The notes under the pieces are model-generated. The model saw only the letters and a program-made list of their open reading frames with translations, was not told where the DNA came from and ran no database searches. A stretch of DNA of 64,000 bases, taken from assembly GCF_918797505.1 (NCBI RefSeq), contig NC_092802.1, positions 9,443,480 to 9,507,479 on the forward strand, given 5' to 3'. A program made the translations under genes and the position numbers. The number at the start of each line of letters is the position of its first letter. Within the stretch, counting starts at the first letter, position 1. Source of the DNA: Bemisia tabaci (lineage: Eukaryota; Arthropoda; Insecta; Hemiptera; Aleyrodidae). Below, one piece after another: positions 33,152 to 44,644 of the stretch.

Positions 33152-33542
33152 CAGTGGCGTGGGGTGCTGTGCGATTTATCGATTTATCTCCCATTTAAAT
33201 CTATACTGGAAAAAAAACACATTGGATCTAGAGTCCAGACTCCTAAAAACATCTACAAGAAAAAATACTCTTGATTCAATCGGATTTTTGCTAAAATCAA
33301 GAACCAAGCCTCTTAATTTGAGCGGATTTCCTTTTGATTTAAGCTTAAATCTGATTGAATCAAGAGTATTTCTTCTTGTCAATGTTTTCAAGAGTCTGGA
33401 CTCTCGATCCAATGTGTTTTTTTTCAGTGTATGGAAAGGATCGATAAACAGGGTATTCGCAACGAACACCTTAATAATCGATTCTTTACCACGGCTTCAA
33501 ATGGAGAAATATCGATAATCGATCATTCACTCCTCGCCACTG
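33152..33542. mobile_element. Fam-C hAT MITE split by Fam-A copy 6
   Basis: CAGTGGCGTGGGGTG at the left and CCTCGCCACTG at the right. The interior matches other copies once 33204-33429 is set aside. Confidence 0.85.
33204..33429 (-). mobile_element. Fam-A hairpin MITE, copy 6
   Basis: The host Fam-C reads CTATGGAAA elsewhere. Here CTA, the element, then TATGGAAA shows duplication of TA at insertion. Ends GGATCTAGAGTCCAGACTC and GAGTCTGGACTCTCGATCC. Confidence 0.92.
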
Positions 33543-33580
33543 TCGAGGACGTATTTTCTGAGCGGTCCCTGAGGATCTTG

Positions 33581-33836
33581 CTGCCATGTATAGGAAGAAC
33601 ACCGTATGAGCCTTCAGAAGTTGCAAAATCTCCTCTCAGAAAAAATATGTTCTTAAAAGAAATCATGAATATTTTTCCTTGAAATTTGCCCAAATTTTAG
33701 ATCGAATTACGAACAAAATTCTCTGAAAAATAAGAAGATAAATATATATGAGAAATTCCGTTATGAATTTGTGATTTGTTAAAGGAAATTTGGCAACGTC
33801 TGAAAGCTCATACGGCGTTCTTCCTTCGCACAGCAG
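33581..33836. mobile_element. Fam-B MITE, diverged
   Basis: CTGCCATGTATAGGAAGAAC at the left; GCGTTCTTCCTTCGCACAGC at the right. Confidence 0.8.
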
Positions 33837-34203
33837 CTTGCGAGACCCATCTCGTAGTTCACAGCTTCGTTGGGGATACGGTGTGAACTTTGAACGTGGG
33901 CATGTCATGGTAGACTTTCTCCGGTCGCCAAGTGTCGCACGGCGGCGACTTGCCCATGATCGTAATTAATTTTTGCGGAAGTATGGGAACCGTGTTCTCC
34001 AAGCTAAGCGTGACAGTCTCCCGTCTCGGGTAACACCGTCCACTCAAAACGACGCCGCGCCGCAGTCCGTGTTGGAGGACTCCTCCTCGGCACTCCTCGT
34101 TCAATTGACGGAAAAATAAATAATATTCTCGTCACACCTCCAACGGCATTGTATTTTTCAATAGGAGAATCTTGCGGAAAAATCAGAATCATCGGTGGTA
34201 AAC
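33837..34203. other. No recognised feature
   Basis: Antisense open frames (33859-34104, 34004-34192) overlap without any recognised motif. Confidence 0.3.
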
Positions 34204-34446
34204 ACTGCCGTGCTGAGGAAAAACGCCTTATGAGCCTTCAGGCGTTGCCATATTTCCTTTAATAACCGACAAATTTACTGGGAAAATTCTAATTGTTTTT
34301 CTTCCAATTGTTCAGAAAATTTTGTTTCCAATTTAATCTAAAATATCGGAAAAATTCGCATAACTTTCTTCAAAAATATATGTAACACTCGGAGAAATTT
34401 GGCAACTCTCGAATGTTCAGACGGTGTTCTTCCTTGGGACGGCAGA
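34204..34446. mobile_element. Fam-B MITE
   Basis: CTGCCGTGCTGAGGAAAAAC at the left; GTGTTCTTCCTTGGGACGGC at the right. Confidence 0.85.
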
Positions 34447-34496
34447 ACACATCTGCGAAAGAAGTCTATCAAGTGAACCGTGCGAAGCAGAACTGT

Positions 34497-35045
34497 CGTG
34501 ATAGCAAAGAGAGCAGCAAGTGTCGAATTTTCGAAATCGGGTTTCCTTCAAAGTTCGTCTAAACTCTTTTAAATGAAATAACTGAAATAGCTGAAACAGC
34601 GGTATTCATCTTAATTCTATAAAAACGAGACATATGAGGAAGCCGCAAGTGCGCAAAAAATGACGTAGTTTTAGGCAAGACAGCAGTAAGTGACAATATT
34701 CACTGGAAAAAAAAAACACATTGGATCTAGAGTCCAGACTCTTTGAAAACATTGACAAGAAAAATACTCTTAATTCAATTAGATTTAAGCTTAAATCAAA
34801 AGGAAATCCGCTCAAATTAAGAGGCTTGGTTCTTGATTTAAGCTTCAATCCGATTGAATTAAGAGTATTTTTGTTGTCGATGTTTTTAAGAGTCTGGGCT
34901 CTAGATCCAATGTGATTTTTTTCCAGTGTTCCCTGTGAGAGCCAATGAAAACAGTGCTTTCAAGTAAAGTGCCGTCCTCCTCTGCCAATTTCTAACCTGA
35001 AAATGCATTTGTTGTGTGTCCCAAACGCAACCACGAAAGTATGCA
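34497..35045. repeat. Interspersed repeat, inverted partner at 53126-53402, split by Fam-A
   Basis: AGTGTCGAATTTTCGAAATC, AAAAATGACGTAGTTTTAGG and GAGCCAATGAAAACAGTGCT are reverse complements of phrases at 53126-53402. The partner lacks the Fam-A insertion present here at 34701-34928. Confidence 0.8.
34701..34928 (+). mobile_element. Fam-A hairpin MITE, copy 7
   Basis: Same ends as copy 1; TT flanks both sides. Core orientation GGAAATCCGCTCAAATTAAG. The uninterrupted relative is at 53126-53402. Confidence 0.92.
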
Positions 35046-35121
35046 GAAAATCGGGTTTTTATTGAAGGAAATATGGCAGCGTCTGAAGGTTGATACGGCG
35101 TTTCTCCTTAGCACGGCAGTG
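35046..35121. mobile_element. Fam-B fragment, right end only
   Basis: GGAAATATGGCAGCGTCTGA and GCGTTTCTCCTTAGCACGGC. Confidence 0.75.
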
Positions 35122-35315
35122 CGGTATACTTACTCACTGGATGGTAAGAGACGACCCGCGCGGTAGGTGTTTTGTAGATGCAGTTGTCTGCGAGCGACAC
35201 ACTTCCATGCGGTGTTGTTTGCGGGGGAAACTCGACTGTCAGCAGTGTCAGCTGTCAGCAGTGAAGACGTGAATGCCACGGAAAAGAGCTCATGTTTCCC
35301 GCGGTCTGGAACCTC

Positions 35316-35697
35316 CAGTGTATGCTAAGGAAAAACGCCGTATGAACCCTCAGGCGTTGCCAAATTTCCTTTCAAAAAACGCTCTCTGGAAAAAAAAACA
35401 CATTGGATCTAGAGTCCAGACTCTTGAAAACATTGAAGAGAAAAATACTCTTGATTCAATCGGATTTTGCTTGAATCAAAACGAAATCCGCTTGAAATAA
35501 GAGGCTTGGTTCTTGATTTAAGCTAGATTTTGATTGAATCAAGAGTACTTTTTCTTGTCGATGTTTTTAAGAGTCTGGACTCTAGATCCAATGCGTTTTT
35601 TTCCAGTGCATAATTTGCCTCACAAATAAACATTTTATTGAAGTAAATTTTGGCAACTCTCGAATTGCCATGCGGCGTTCTTCCTTAGCACGGCAGT
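35316..35697. mobile_element. Fam-B MITE split by Fam-A copy 8
   Basis: The left part starts at TATGCTAAGGAAAAACGCCG and the right part ends GCGTTCTTCCTTAGCACGGC. About 90 bp of core is missing at the junction. Confidence 0.85.
35384..35608 (+). mobile_element. Fam-A hairpin MITE, copy 8 (second subfamily)
   Basis: GGATCTAGAGTCCAGACTC ends; core GCTTGAATCAAAACGAAATCC. No clear target duplication here. Confidence 0.9.
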
Positions 35698-35861
35698 ATG
35701 GCGCAGTGGCGCTAGTCCGCAATTTCAGATAAATTTCGAGCAGGAGCAAGCAGAAGTTTTATCGAAGTTTTCGATAAAATATACCGGTTTCATTTTAAAT
35801 CTTAGGCAGATAACTGATTCACCACGCCTAGAATCACATTCTGATATTTTCCCCAAGTTCA

Positions 35862-36560
35862 CAGAACTTTGCGTGAAAGTTAAGTTCCTTAAACCTATCC
35901 CTGTGTGGACAAGGCCTTCCATTCATAAGAAATGAACGAAAAAATTATGAAAGAACAAACATAAATGTGGATTAATTGTTTTAACTTCCGCCGCCGCGTC
36001 GCGCAGACCGCATCGTGTTTGGCGCAATGCGTGAAGTATTTACGTAGTCTTGTAGGCGCTATGCGTTTCACGTTCATCACACTGAGTTTGCCGCAATGCG
36101 TGAAGTATTCATGCACTCTTATAGGCGCTATCCGTTTCACGCTGACCGCGATGACCGCACTGTGTTTGATGCAACGCGTGAAGTATCCGTGCAGTCTTGT
36201 AGGCGCTAATATATGTTAAATGCCGATCGCCACGCTGAGGGTTTCTCCTTTTCATCTTAAGTCCTCGTCATCATTTCTCTTTAAGTCGCGCCGTTCCAGG
36301 CCAAATTGCGTGTTTGGTCTCTCTCTTAGCTCGACTTATTGAAGGTTCTGTCTCTTGTATCACTGAAAGACGACAAAATTATAAATTACTATACTCTCAG
36401 GAAATGAGATATTTTGTCGCCTTTTCTCGTTAGTAATATTTTTTTCTAAGTCCGATTTTTTTTTAATACCTACATTTAAAAATATTGCAAAATTTGCCGC
36501 CCCTATAGAGTTGCCGCCATGGGCCGCGGCCCATGTGGCCACCCCCTTAATCTGGCCCTG
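35862..36560. mobile_element. Fam-K hAT element, left-truncated copy
   Basis: Matches 48060-48750: CTGTGTGGACAAGGCCTTCC, GAAAGAACAAACATAAATGTG, three ~75-bp tandem units with CGCAATGCGTGAAGTATT, and the right end GCCATGGGCCGCGGCCCATG then TCTGGCCCTG. The left terminus is absent. Confidence 0.8.
36000..36215. repeat. Tandem units in the truncated Fam-K copy
   Basis: Three units, each with GCAATGCGTGAAGTATT (or a variant), CTTGTAGGCGCTATGCG and TTTCACG. Confidence 0.8.
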
Positions 36561-37371
36561 CAAAAGGTTTGATACCTCCTTGTTACTTTAACTCCGGAAG
36601 AGAGATTTACCTGAAATAGAATTTGGATTTGACAACCGAAAATGCGAAAAAGACACTCAACTTCAAATTACAGACTTATTTTTAATTTTTACAGAAAAAA
36701 CAAAAAATGCATCAAATGCTTTTTTTCCGCATCAAATGCGATTTTTCTTGCCGTTTCTAAGCATTCAATCCCTGCCAAACCTGAGTCCGTTAGGCATACG
36801 AGTCAAATCTTTTCAGTTTTGTGACTTTTTGTTTTTCAGTTCACGAACCTTTAAGTTTGTTTTACATTTTTGAAGAGACTTCCTTTAAGTTTCTATATAA
36901 CATCCACAATTTTTATCTATATTTTTCAGAAATTAAGGTTGTGTACAGTGAATCGCTGAGGATATTCGAAATGTTTTTTTCTGAAAGCCATGGTATTTTA
37001 TTATAACGAGTAACTTCGTGGTGTTTTTAAGCAGCGATACGTTTTTTTTATTTTGTTGAAAAGCGTGTTAGATAACTTTTTCTGACGTTTGAAATATTTC
37101 GTTTTTTTAGTGTTATCGGTCGTTGTGCGCACTGTTAGGACGATTATTTGTCGTGTGTTTTATTGTGTGGTTTATGAGTAGCTTGTATCCATTTATTTTT
37201 TTGTTAAGAAAGGGACCAAGAGAGAACAAGGATAAACAGCACGTGCGGAAAAGTCATTAAACTCCCGCCATCCACTGCTCTGTAACTTATTTTGACTGTT
37301 TGACACGTACTGATTTTATCTCCTTCTTAGCTCTTTGGTGCTTGAATTTTGAGGTATGATTTTGCACCCAG
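36561..37371. other. No recognised feature
   Basis: AT-rich intron sequence. Confidence 0.3.
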
Positions 37372-37436
37372 TTTATCGATCCTTTTCCATGGGTTTAAAT
37401 GGCAGATCAATCGATATCGCTAAGCACATCACGCCA
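37372..37436. mobile_element. Fam-C fragment
   Basis: ATCGATCCTTTTCCATGGGT and the right end ATCACGCCACTG. Confidence 0.65.
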
Positions 37437-37914
37437 CTGCATTATAGATTAATGAGAGGAAATATTCCTCCTCCTTTGATGAGTTGGTGAATGTTGGTGA
37501 TTGATAACGACACGTAAATCTGCAAGTAACTAGCTTTTTATGTCTAAAAAACTAATTTTTATTTTTTGCTTTTTGTTCCAGGTAATTTGGAAGGTGTTTT
37601 ATAGTACCATCAGTTTACTCTCCGGCCAGATTACGCTAAAACTTCTTCTTTAAATTTCGTCTTAATGGAAAATCCAACATCAGGTTAGAATGTTTTAAGT
37701 ATTGTCTGTCTGAAGTAACACAACCTTGTGTTCGTGAGACATTTTTTAAGCTTCGAGATTGACCGATCATTTCAGTATTTTAAGGACTATCCTGAAAATC
37801 TCCGTAATAAAGTAATTAGGTTCATAGGCCTTTCTTGCATAAGTCGAAAATGCTCAATTTTCATAAAAGGCAGTCAATTTCCATAAAGGTCATTGAAGTT
37901 AGCGCATCCGTTCC

Positions 37915-38070
37915 AACTTATACCTTGAAAGTGTCCTTAAGTGCTTGTCCTTCGGCACCAAACATATTTTTCCTATGCTAACTCCTTCACCCACTGTGCA
38001 GTTTTGTGTGTGTCTTGATTATTTTCATTTTTTCGAGTTGATGTGTTTTCGTTCTTCCTGATTCAATCAT
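37915..38070. repeat. Interspersed repeat, inverted partner at 17527-17690
   Basis: AAGTGCTTGTCCTTCGGCAC and TTCGAGTTGATGTGTTTTCG match the reverse complement of the partner. Confidence 0.6.
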
Positions 38071-38472
38071 GGTCTTAGTTATCTTCTCTTATTTTAGTTA
38101 CCACTTATAGACGGAGCCATTTCCGATCCGAACCGATCGAAACGCATTTCGCTCTCAAGTAGGCTCTCGACGAGATGATGTAAGTGGCTCGGGTCCCAGC
38201 CGCGGCGCACTCATCAGCACCGCCGTTTTCACGTATTTTTCTGGATTTTCTATGTGATTCATTGCAAAAAGTTTTATTTTTCTGAGAAATAAGGCAACGT
38301 TGCCGCGGACTGACCGGTCCATGCAGCTTCCGAGCGTGCGCCTGCGCTGTATCCACGCGCTCACGTGCGGCTTGTTGTGTTGCGCCGCGTCCATCCTCGC
38401 ATCTCTCGCTCCACGTTGCCAGTTCTATTGTTTATTTTTTACATTTTCCAGCGTCTAATCGCAGCAGACTGT
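38071..38472. other. No recognised feature
   Basis: GC-richer stretch around 38160-38400 with overlapping antisense open frames and no motif. Confidence 0.3.
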
Positions 38473-38726
38473 TCTGCCGTGCTAAGGAAGAACGCCGTAT
38501 GAACCTTCAGGCGTTGTCAAATTTCCTCTGATAAAACACAAATTCTCTGGTGAAATTATGAATATTTTTCTTTCGATTTTTCAGATAATTTTGTTTGTAA
38601 TTTGATCTAAGGCTTCTGAAAATTTCAAGGAAAAATATTCATAACTCGCCTCAAAAATAAACATTTTATTGCAGGAAATGTGGCAACTCCTGAATGTTCA
38701 TATGACGTTCTTCCTTAGCACGACGG
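38473..38726. mobile_element. Fam-B MITE
   Basis: CTGCCGTGCTAAGGAAGAAC at the left; ACGTTCTTCCTTAGCACGAC at the right. Confidence 0.88.
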
Positions 38727-38772
38727 TGTTGGAGTGGAGACTTAGTATTCGGCCCGCGCCAAGCGAAAAGGA

Positions 38773-39066
38773 CAGGGCTGCCACAGTCAGGGAAACCCGG
38801 GAAACGTCAGGGAATTTTAAAAAGTTAGGAAAAACCGGGAAATGTCAGGGAAAATGACTCAAATGACGAAAATGTCAGGGAAAATTTGTTAAATTACCTT
38901 CGTGTGCTTTCTAGAATGGGTTTGAGGTTTCGAACAACACATTTTGCGTGAAAACTAGTTTCGATTATGCCTTCTTAACCATCCGTCATATCTTCAATTG
39001 TCAGGGAATTTCACCAAAATGTGTCAGGGAAATCAGGGAATTTTATTTTCTAAATCCTGTGGCAAC
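38773..39066. mobile_element. Fam-G element
   Basis: CAGGGCTGCCACAGTCAGGG at the left and CCTGTGGCAACCGTG at the right form imperfect inverted ends. The interior is rich in CAGGGAAA and GTCAGGGAAT phrases. Confidence 0.75.
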
Positions 39067-39778
39067 CGTGAAAGGAACTAAGCCACATCAGCTTTTATAC
39101 AATTTAATGGACCACTAGACAAGGTGCAAATTTAAGCACTCTGATACATGTTATTGACCAAAATTTTATGTAAAACACGATTCTTGCATCAAAAATTACT
39201 GAAATCAACTCCTAACTAAGATAATAACGATTTAATTTCACATTGGTTACAGGAAATTTGAATTGCCCGGTCACAAGAAACTCAAATACTCTACGTGAGT
39301 CAACGACACGGTTTCGGCAGGCACTGTTCCTTTCCCAACCTTTTCATCATCATTCAAAGTGTAAACAATTTGCTACAGCTGAGCCAAAGCGTCATGATTG
39401 AGGCTACTATATTTTCGTATTGCATACTGCCACGATAACGTTTAGTGTGCGATTTGACTCGCGCAGACCATTGAGTTTTCATGAGTGGGAGGTTTGAATT
39501 CGCGCGTCAAGATACATTGGATATGTAGTGGTTAGGAGTGAATTTCGGTAATTTTCGCCGCGCGAATTGTGTTCTACATGAAATTTTGGTGAAGAAACGT
39601 GTATCAGAGTGCTTGATATTTTCTTGTGCCTCGTCTAGTGGTCCATTGGGCGACTTAATTTTTCACATGATCACGGTTGTGCGGATTTTCTTGCAAATTT
39701 CAGTGAACTTCCTAAAAGAGATGATTCTCTCTTCCCAAGCATCTACTAAAGTTTTAGCATTCAAATCAAGATAGTCGA
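39067..39778. other. No recognised feature
   Basis: Two phrases about 500 bp apart look complementary (GCACTCTGATACA at 39138, TGTATCAGAGTGC at 39600; GTGGTCCATT / AATGGACCAC), hinting at an old foldback of about 39108-39650. Not certain. Confidence 0.4.
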
Positions 39779-39911
39779 CAATTGGTTGTATTTCTGTCAA
39801 ACAGAACTGTGTGTATCAAGACATTAGCCCTGAGACCCATAAGAATATATGAATAACAGGGCTCGCGTCATAATGCACATAGTTCCGTTTGATAGAAATA
39901 CAATCAATTGG
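39779..39911. mobile_element. Fam-M MITE, uninterrupted copy
   Basis: CAATTGGTTGTATTTCTGTC at the left and GATAGAAATACAATCAATTG at the right; GCATCAAGACATGAGCCCTG-type interior. Confidence 0.8.
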
Positions 39912-40185
39912 TTCACAATGCTACGCTTTTATCAGTCCGTAATAAAGGAAGGGGTATGGTTATGATCAGTAGACCTCTCTTCCGCCTAAAGCTGCCGTAA
40001 AAGGGCGTCTTTGAGGTGGAGCTCGAGACAATCAGAGGATGTTTCGATGCTAGATATTAACGCTCTGATCTTTGAATCTCATCATAGTTGCCACGTTTGT
40101 GTTTGTTATTGTGGAGGAGAGAAAGTTTTGGGGGAATGTTAGTCCAGGAAACGATAGTTCAGCCCAGTGCAGTGACGATTCTTGA

Positions 40186-40315
40186 AACTTGGCAACATGG
40201 CTTTTATTCCTCCATTTAAATCCTTTGAAAGTATCGATTTTAGGTGAGGCAAATTGCCTCACCAAGAATTGATTTCCTTACATACATCTAATCGGAGGAA
40301 AAACTGTGTTGCCAA
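40186..40315. mobile_element. Fam-L-related MITE
   Basis: TTGGCAACATGGCTTTTATTCC and CGGAGGAAAAACTGTGTTGCC mirror the arms of the 328-490 element, with a central AGGCAAATTGCCT palindrome. Confidence 0.6.
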
Positions 40316-40852
40316 TAGAGAATTTGCAGGCGTCTTGAATTTTGTGAATTTCATCTTGACAATGATAGCGCTAGGAAAATTGAGCACTAAGATATCTTTG
40401 GTGTCTAAATTGGACAATTATTGGAGAAAATATGACAAAATAACCTAGTCTGCTAGAATACATGTGTTTTTATGGAAAATGCCGCCAGATGACGTCATAA
40501 GGTGGCACATTTTCTCACTTCTCGGCACTTTTAAATCTATTTTTCTCCAATTTCCCATGTCAGAAAAAAAGTATGAAAAACACTGCGAACTCAGCTCATT
40601 AGGCACTCTCAGATGAAGCAATAAAATTTTTTGTGCAAATTCTCCATTACAAGAATCGACACGGATTCAGCCATTTGGTGATTTTTTCAGAACCAATACC
40701 TGCGAATTTTTAAAATGCCAAGTTACTCATGCCCTGTGTAGTTTCGATGCTTTAATTAAAGAAAAAAAAAATTCTAAAATCTGTGTTACATCTTCATCAA
40801 CCTTTGTGCGAATCATTCTGCACAGCGCCATGGTAGAGACTCTTCGGAGTTA
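40316..40852. other. No recognised feature
   Basis: AT-rich intron sequence. Confidence 0.3.
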
Positions 40853-40860
40853 GTTAGTGT

Positions 40861-41024
40861 CAGTGGCGTGGCGTAAATAATCGATTATCGATATCTCGCC
40901 ATTTGAAGCTACGGTAAAGAATCGATTACTAAGGTGTTCGCCGCGAACACCCTGATAATCGATCTTTTTTCATAGGTTTAAATGGCACCACAATCGATAC
41001 ATCGCAATTCACGCCACGCCACTG
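40861..41024. mobile_element. Fam-C hAT MITE with perfect 8-bp target duplication
   Basis: CAGTGGCGTGGCGT to ACGCCACGCCACTG, 164 bp, flanked by GTTAGTGT at 40853-40860 and 41025-41032. This copy identifies the family as hAT-type. Confidence 0.93.
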
Positions 41025-41050
41025 GTTAGTGTACGTCCGTTTAAGACAAA

Positions 41051-41376
41051 TTCTACCGTGTCCAGGAAAAACGCCGTATGAGCCTTCAAGCGTAGCCAAA
41101 TTTCCTCGGGAAAATCATTTATTTTCAGGAAAATGTTTGAATATTTTTCCGCCAATTTCTCAGTTAATTTTGTTTGTAATTTGATCTAAAGCCTCTGCAA
41201 ATTTCAAGGAAAAATATTCATAATCCTCCTCAAAAATAAACATTTTATCCAAGGAAATTTGGCAACTCAAGAAATTTGCGGAAAAATATTCAATCGTTTT
41301 CCTGAAAATTAGTGATTTTCCCGAGGAAATTCGGCTACGCTTGAAGGCTCATACGGCGTTCTTCCTTAGCACGGCT
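41051..41376. mobile_element. Fam-B MITE, longer chimeric copy
   Basis: The left part is like the 38473 copy, up to GGAAATTTGGCAACTC. The sequence then jumps back to GGAAAAATATTCAATCG of another Fam-B variant and ends GCGTTCTTCCTTAGCACGGC. It is about 70 bp longer than other copies. Confidence 0.75.
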
Positions 41377-41754
41377 CAATTACTGAGGGAAATCAGGTGT
41401 TTACCTTTCTCCAAATCGGTCGCGATGAGTGGATCAATAATTTTTGAGACTTTGTATAATTATGGATTAAATGGAGAAAATCGGCAGCGTCGGATGACAG
41501 TAGTCGACCACTGACCACTCCAGTCTAATGCAGTCGCAATTGGCCATCGTCCAAATTGCTTCCGTCCCATGCGTTCGGTCTTGTCCAGTAATGTCCAGCG
41601 TCTACCAATTTCGATGACCTTAACCTAGGTTAATCCTAGCTAGCTTTGATTTCATCTCTGTTGCTTTGCAAGCAAGCACACCTATTTTCTTTTTAGATCC
41701 CATCCTTTACGAAACGAAAATTTTGAATTTTTTCGTAGATTGATGAATTAAGGG

Positions 41755-44035
41755 GCGGAGTTCAATCGTCGACATCGGCAGAAGTCGAATTCGAAAAAAG
41801 GGCAGACGTCGACTCGAAGCGAACGGGTCGAATGGTTCCGCGAACTGCCGCGAATGTCATGAACATTCGCCGGGGCGAGTTCGGACGAGTTTGTTATTGT
41901 TTCTCATTAAACTAACCCCTTTTGAGGACATAAGTAATAGTAATAGTACATCTACCTATTTAATAGTCAAGAACGTCTAATATTTTTCACTGAATAAATT
42001 TTCGCATGTCGTCGGATAAATTATTTTTTTGGCAGTGTGTCTGTTTAGTAGTAATTTCTTGCCTAGCCACTGCTGTTCATTGTCGAACGGTGGGAAGTTA
42101 ATCGAAGCTGTTCAATCCGGAAGTGTTTTTGAGTCAGTTTAAATTAGGTAATTAATTAATTTCTTTTTCAGTCTGAGCCCTAATTGAGTGGACACTCTAC
42201 GACTTTCGCGTAGGTAGGTGGAAAAATCCACTTTTTGAGGAAAAAGTAGTCTTTCAGCAGTTCATAGATTATCTCCACTCGCTACCACGCCAAAGGAGCA
42301 TATCATTGCGTCTGATCATTGAAGTTTCTTGAGAACCAAGTTGATGAAAAATGCAGATGAAACTGTAGCTTTTCTTGTTCTTGAAAAACTTTAATGGCAG
42401 ATTTTCTTATACAGCGAGGGAAACGTCTCTGCTCCATGGTCATAGTCGCCATGACTGAAGATTTCTTCGATGGTAAAGTTCCTTATCACCTTTAATACGC
42501 TTTAATATCACAGGTCTTTACATCTACCTCATTGTAAGTTGCTTTCAAGCCTCTACTTTGACAACTTTATTCTTGATGTGGAAGCCAACGTTTTGTTACC
42601 CACAGGAGTTACTTGGAAATAAATACATTCATGTAGGATACCTAGAATTTACTACCGACACATAGTTTCCTTTGCTTCAATCTGCTTTTGCGCAGTTCCT
42701 CATACTGTAACGTGACAAGACTGAGTCATAGAAGGGTGCCTCGGCTCCCTACTAAAGAGAGACAGGGTGCTGAAAACACGAACCCAAAAAGATAAGAGGA
42801 TGAAACACTAAGTATACTTGACTGCAAAAGTGAAAGAGCCGGCTGAGGCCCAGCCTCAAAGAAGTACAACTGGAACTTCTCACACTAGTCCTAATCGGAA
42901 CATTTTAATTCAAACATGGAAAAAGTTATGACATAGGTACCTATCGAGCATTCTTTTTGCACATCGCGGTAAGACATGATACTTTCAAAGACGAGAAAAA
43001 TCAAGTTTATTTTCCATGAAATTAAAAAAAAAAAATTAGGCATTTTCACCGCGACTTGTTTCTGAAAACACAGAAATGAGACATTGATTTTTACACGCAA
43101 CTTCATAAGAGTTTTTCACTTTCATTGAAGAAATTTGAAGTTCATTTTATAAATCCTTCCATTTTAAGGGGATGCATAATGAAGGTGACATCACTTAACC
43201 ACAATCCTATCTGCAGTTGCATCATTTCAGATGTTCTTAAATTTTTTTTAACTATTTTGAAGCATAACAGATCAGTACATGAAGAAAAATTGCATGTAAT
43301 GCACCGATTCTGAGATGCTATCAATCCATATTCCTTGCACAATGGAAATTTTTCTAGGTTCACCATTGATGTGTATGTCTTATCACATTAAAAGATAAAA
43401 AATAAATAAAAAAAGCCACTTAGCGCCCCAGCTGGGTCTTATTAGAAAAGATATTAAAAAAACTTAAATTCCCTCCAAGTATCAGAATGGAAAAATCCTG
43501 AAGACCTTTCTCTTCAAATCATGGTGCAAAATTAAAAGGAGAACGTTTCTCCAAAGTTCATTTTCAATTAAGTCTATTATTGGACATAGCCTTTCTCTGA
43601 TGAAGAAAAGGAAGACATTAATGGTGACGCTAGGCTTTTATTGCTCATCAGTCGAGGTCAAATTAAAAATCGAGACCTGTTTACTTAGGTATCTACTTTA
43701 AGGGTCAGAAACAAAGCATAAATTTAGTTTAATTTACAACCATTGATGGAATTTCCTGATCCATTATGGCTCTCGTTCTGCTAAGAGAGCTACTTAAACT
43801 TAGAGGTCTTTAGTGTCGTCCACGGCAAAGACAAGCAGCCTATACATAATGCTCCATTTGCAACAAACGATTTGACAAACGATAAAATGAAAAGTAAAAT
43901 AAAATGCACAATGGTGAACTAGGTTCGATTGGTTCTGTGCGTTCGGGCATCGACGTATGACCGTTCGCGAATCGACCTCTGACCGTTCGCCACGAATCGA
44001 CCATTGCCGATGTCGACCTTTGCTACTCGTTCGAA
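41755..44035. mobile_element. Possible 2.3-kb unknown element with inverted ends
   Basis: ATCGTCGACATCGGCAGAAG at the left and ATTGCCGATGTCGACCTTTG at the right, plus GCGAACGG / CCGTTCGC further in, suggest inverted arms of about 110 bp. The interior is AT-rich with no protein recognised. Confidence 0.4.
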
Positions 44036-44286
44036 TTAAGGCAGGAAATGAGGAGATGCGATTTGCCGGAGAGCTCTGGCAAGCTCAACACTCAAAGTGA
44101 GTTCACTTTCTTTCAATTTTTGAAATGTATCTCAATCTCTATAATAATGGAAAGTAAAATCCTGATTTTTTTCATTTAAACAACGCAACATTTCATGTTT
44201 AGCCATGGCTTGTTCTAGAATTCACTGCGTCAATTTCCATCTTTCTATTTATGCAAGTTACCGCTTTCCTCAACGCTGCAGATGTA

Positions 44287-44478
44287 CACGGAAAAAAACG
44301 ATATAGTGCTGATCACCAACTGTTTAGATCAAATGGAGCCAGCTGATATGACAGTAGCGCTGAGCCCTAAAACTTGAGGGTCCAGCCCCACAGCCTGTAG
44401 GTCTCTGCAGTACTGCCATATCAGCTGGCTCCATTCGATCTAAACAGTTAGTGATCATCACTATATCGTTGTTCCGTG
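44287..44478. mobile_element. Palindromic MITE, 192 bp
   Basis: CACGGAAAAAAACGATATAG and CTATATCGTTGTTCCGTG; inner complements CTGTTTAGATCAAATGGAGC / CTCCATTCGATCTAAACAG and AGCTGATATGACAGTA / TACTGCCATATCAGCT. Confidence 0.88.
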
Positions 44479-44644
44479 CAGTCTATGCAAATTTTTAAAA
44501 CAGAAGTCTAGGCTCCTGATTATACATTCTGAAAATATTCACAGATAATTCGTAAGCTATTTGGATTGGGACATAATTAAACGTGTAGGAGTTTTAATTT
44601 AAGAGCTAATGAATCAGCGTAGTATACTGCAAAGCTACACTTGT

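Noticed and set aside
33138..33518. Open frames reading through Fam-A copies (also at 1716, 34606, 45062, 49486, 60407)
   Set aside because: The recurring peptides with LDLESRLLKT and NLIESRV come from the same MITE palindrome read in either direction; they are not genes.
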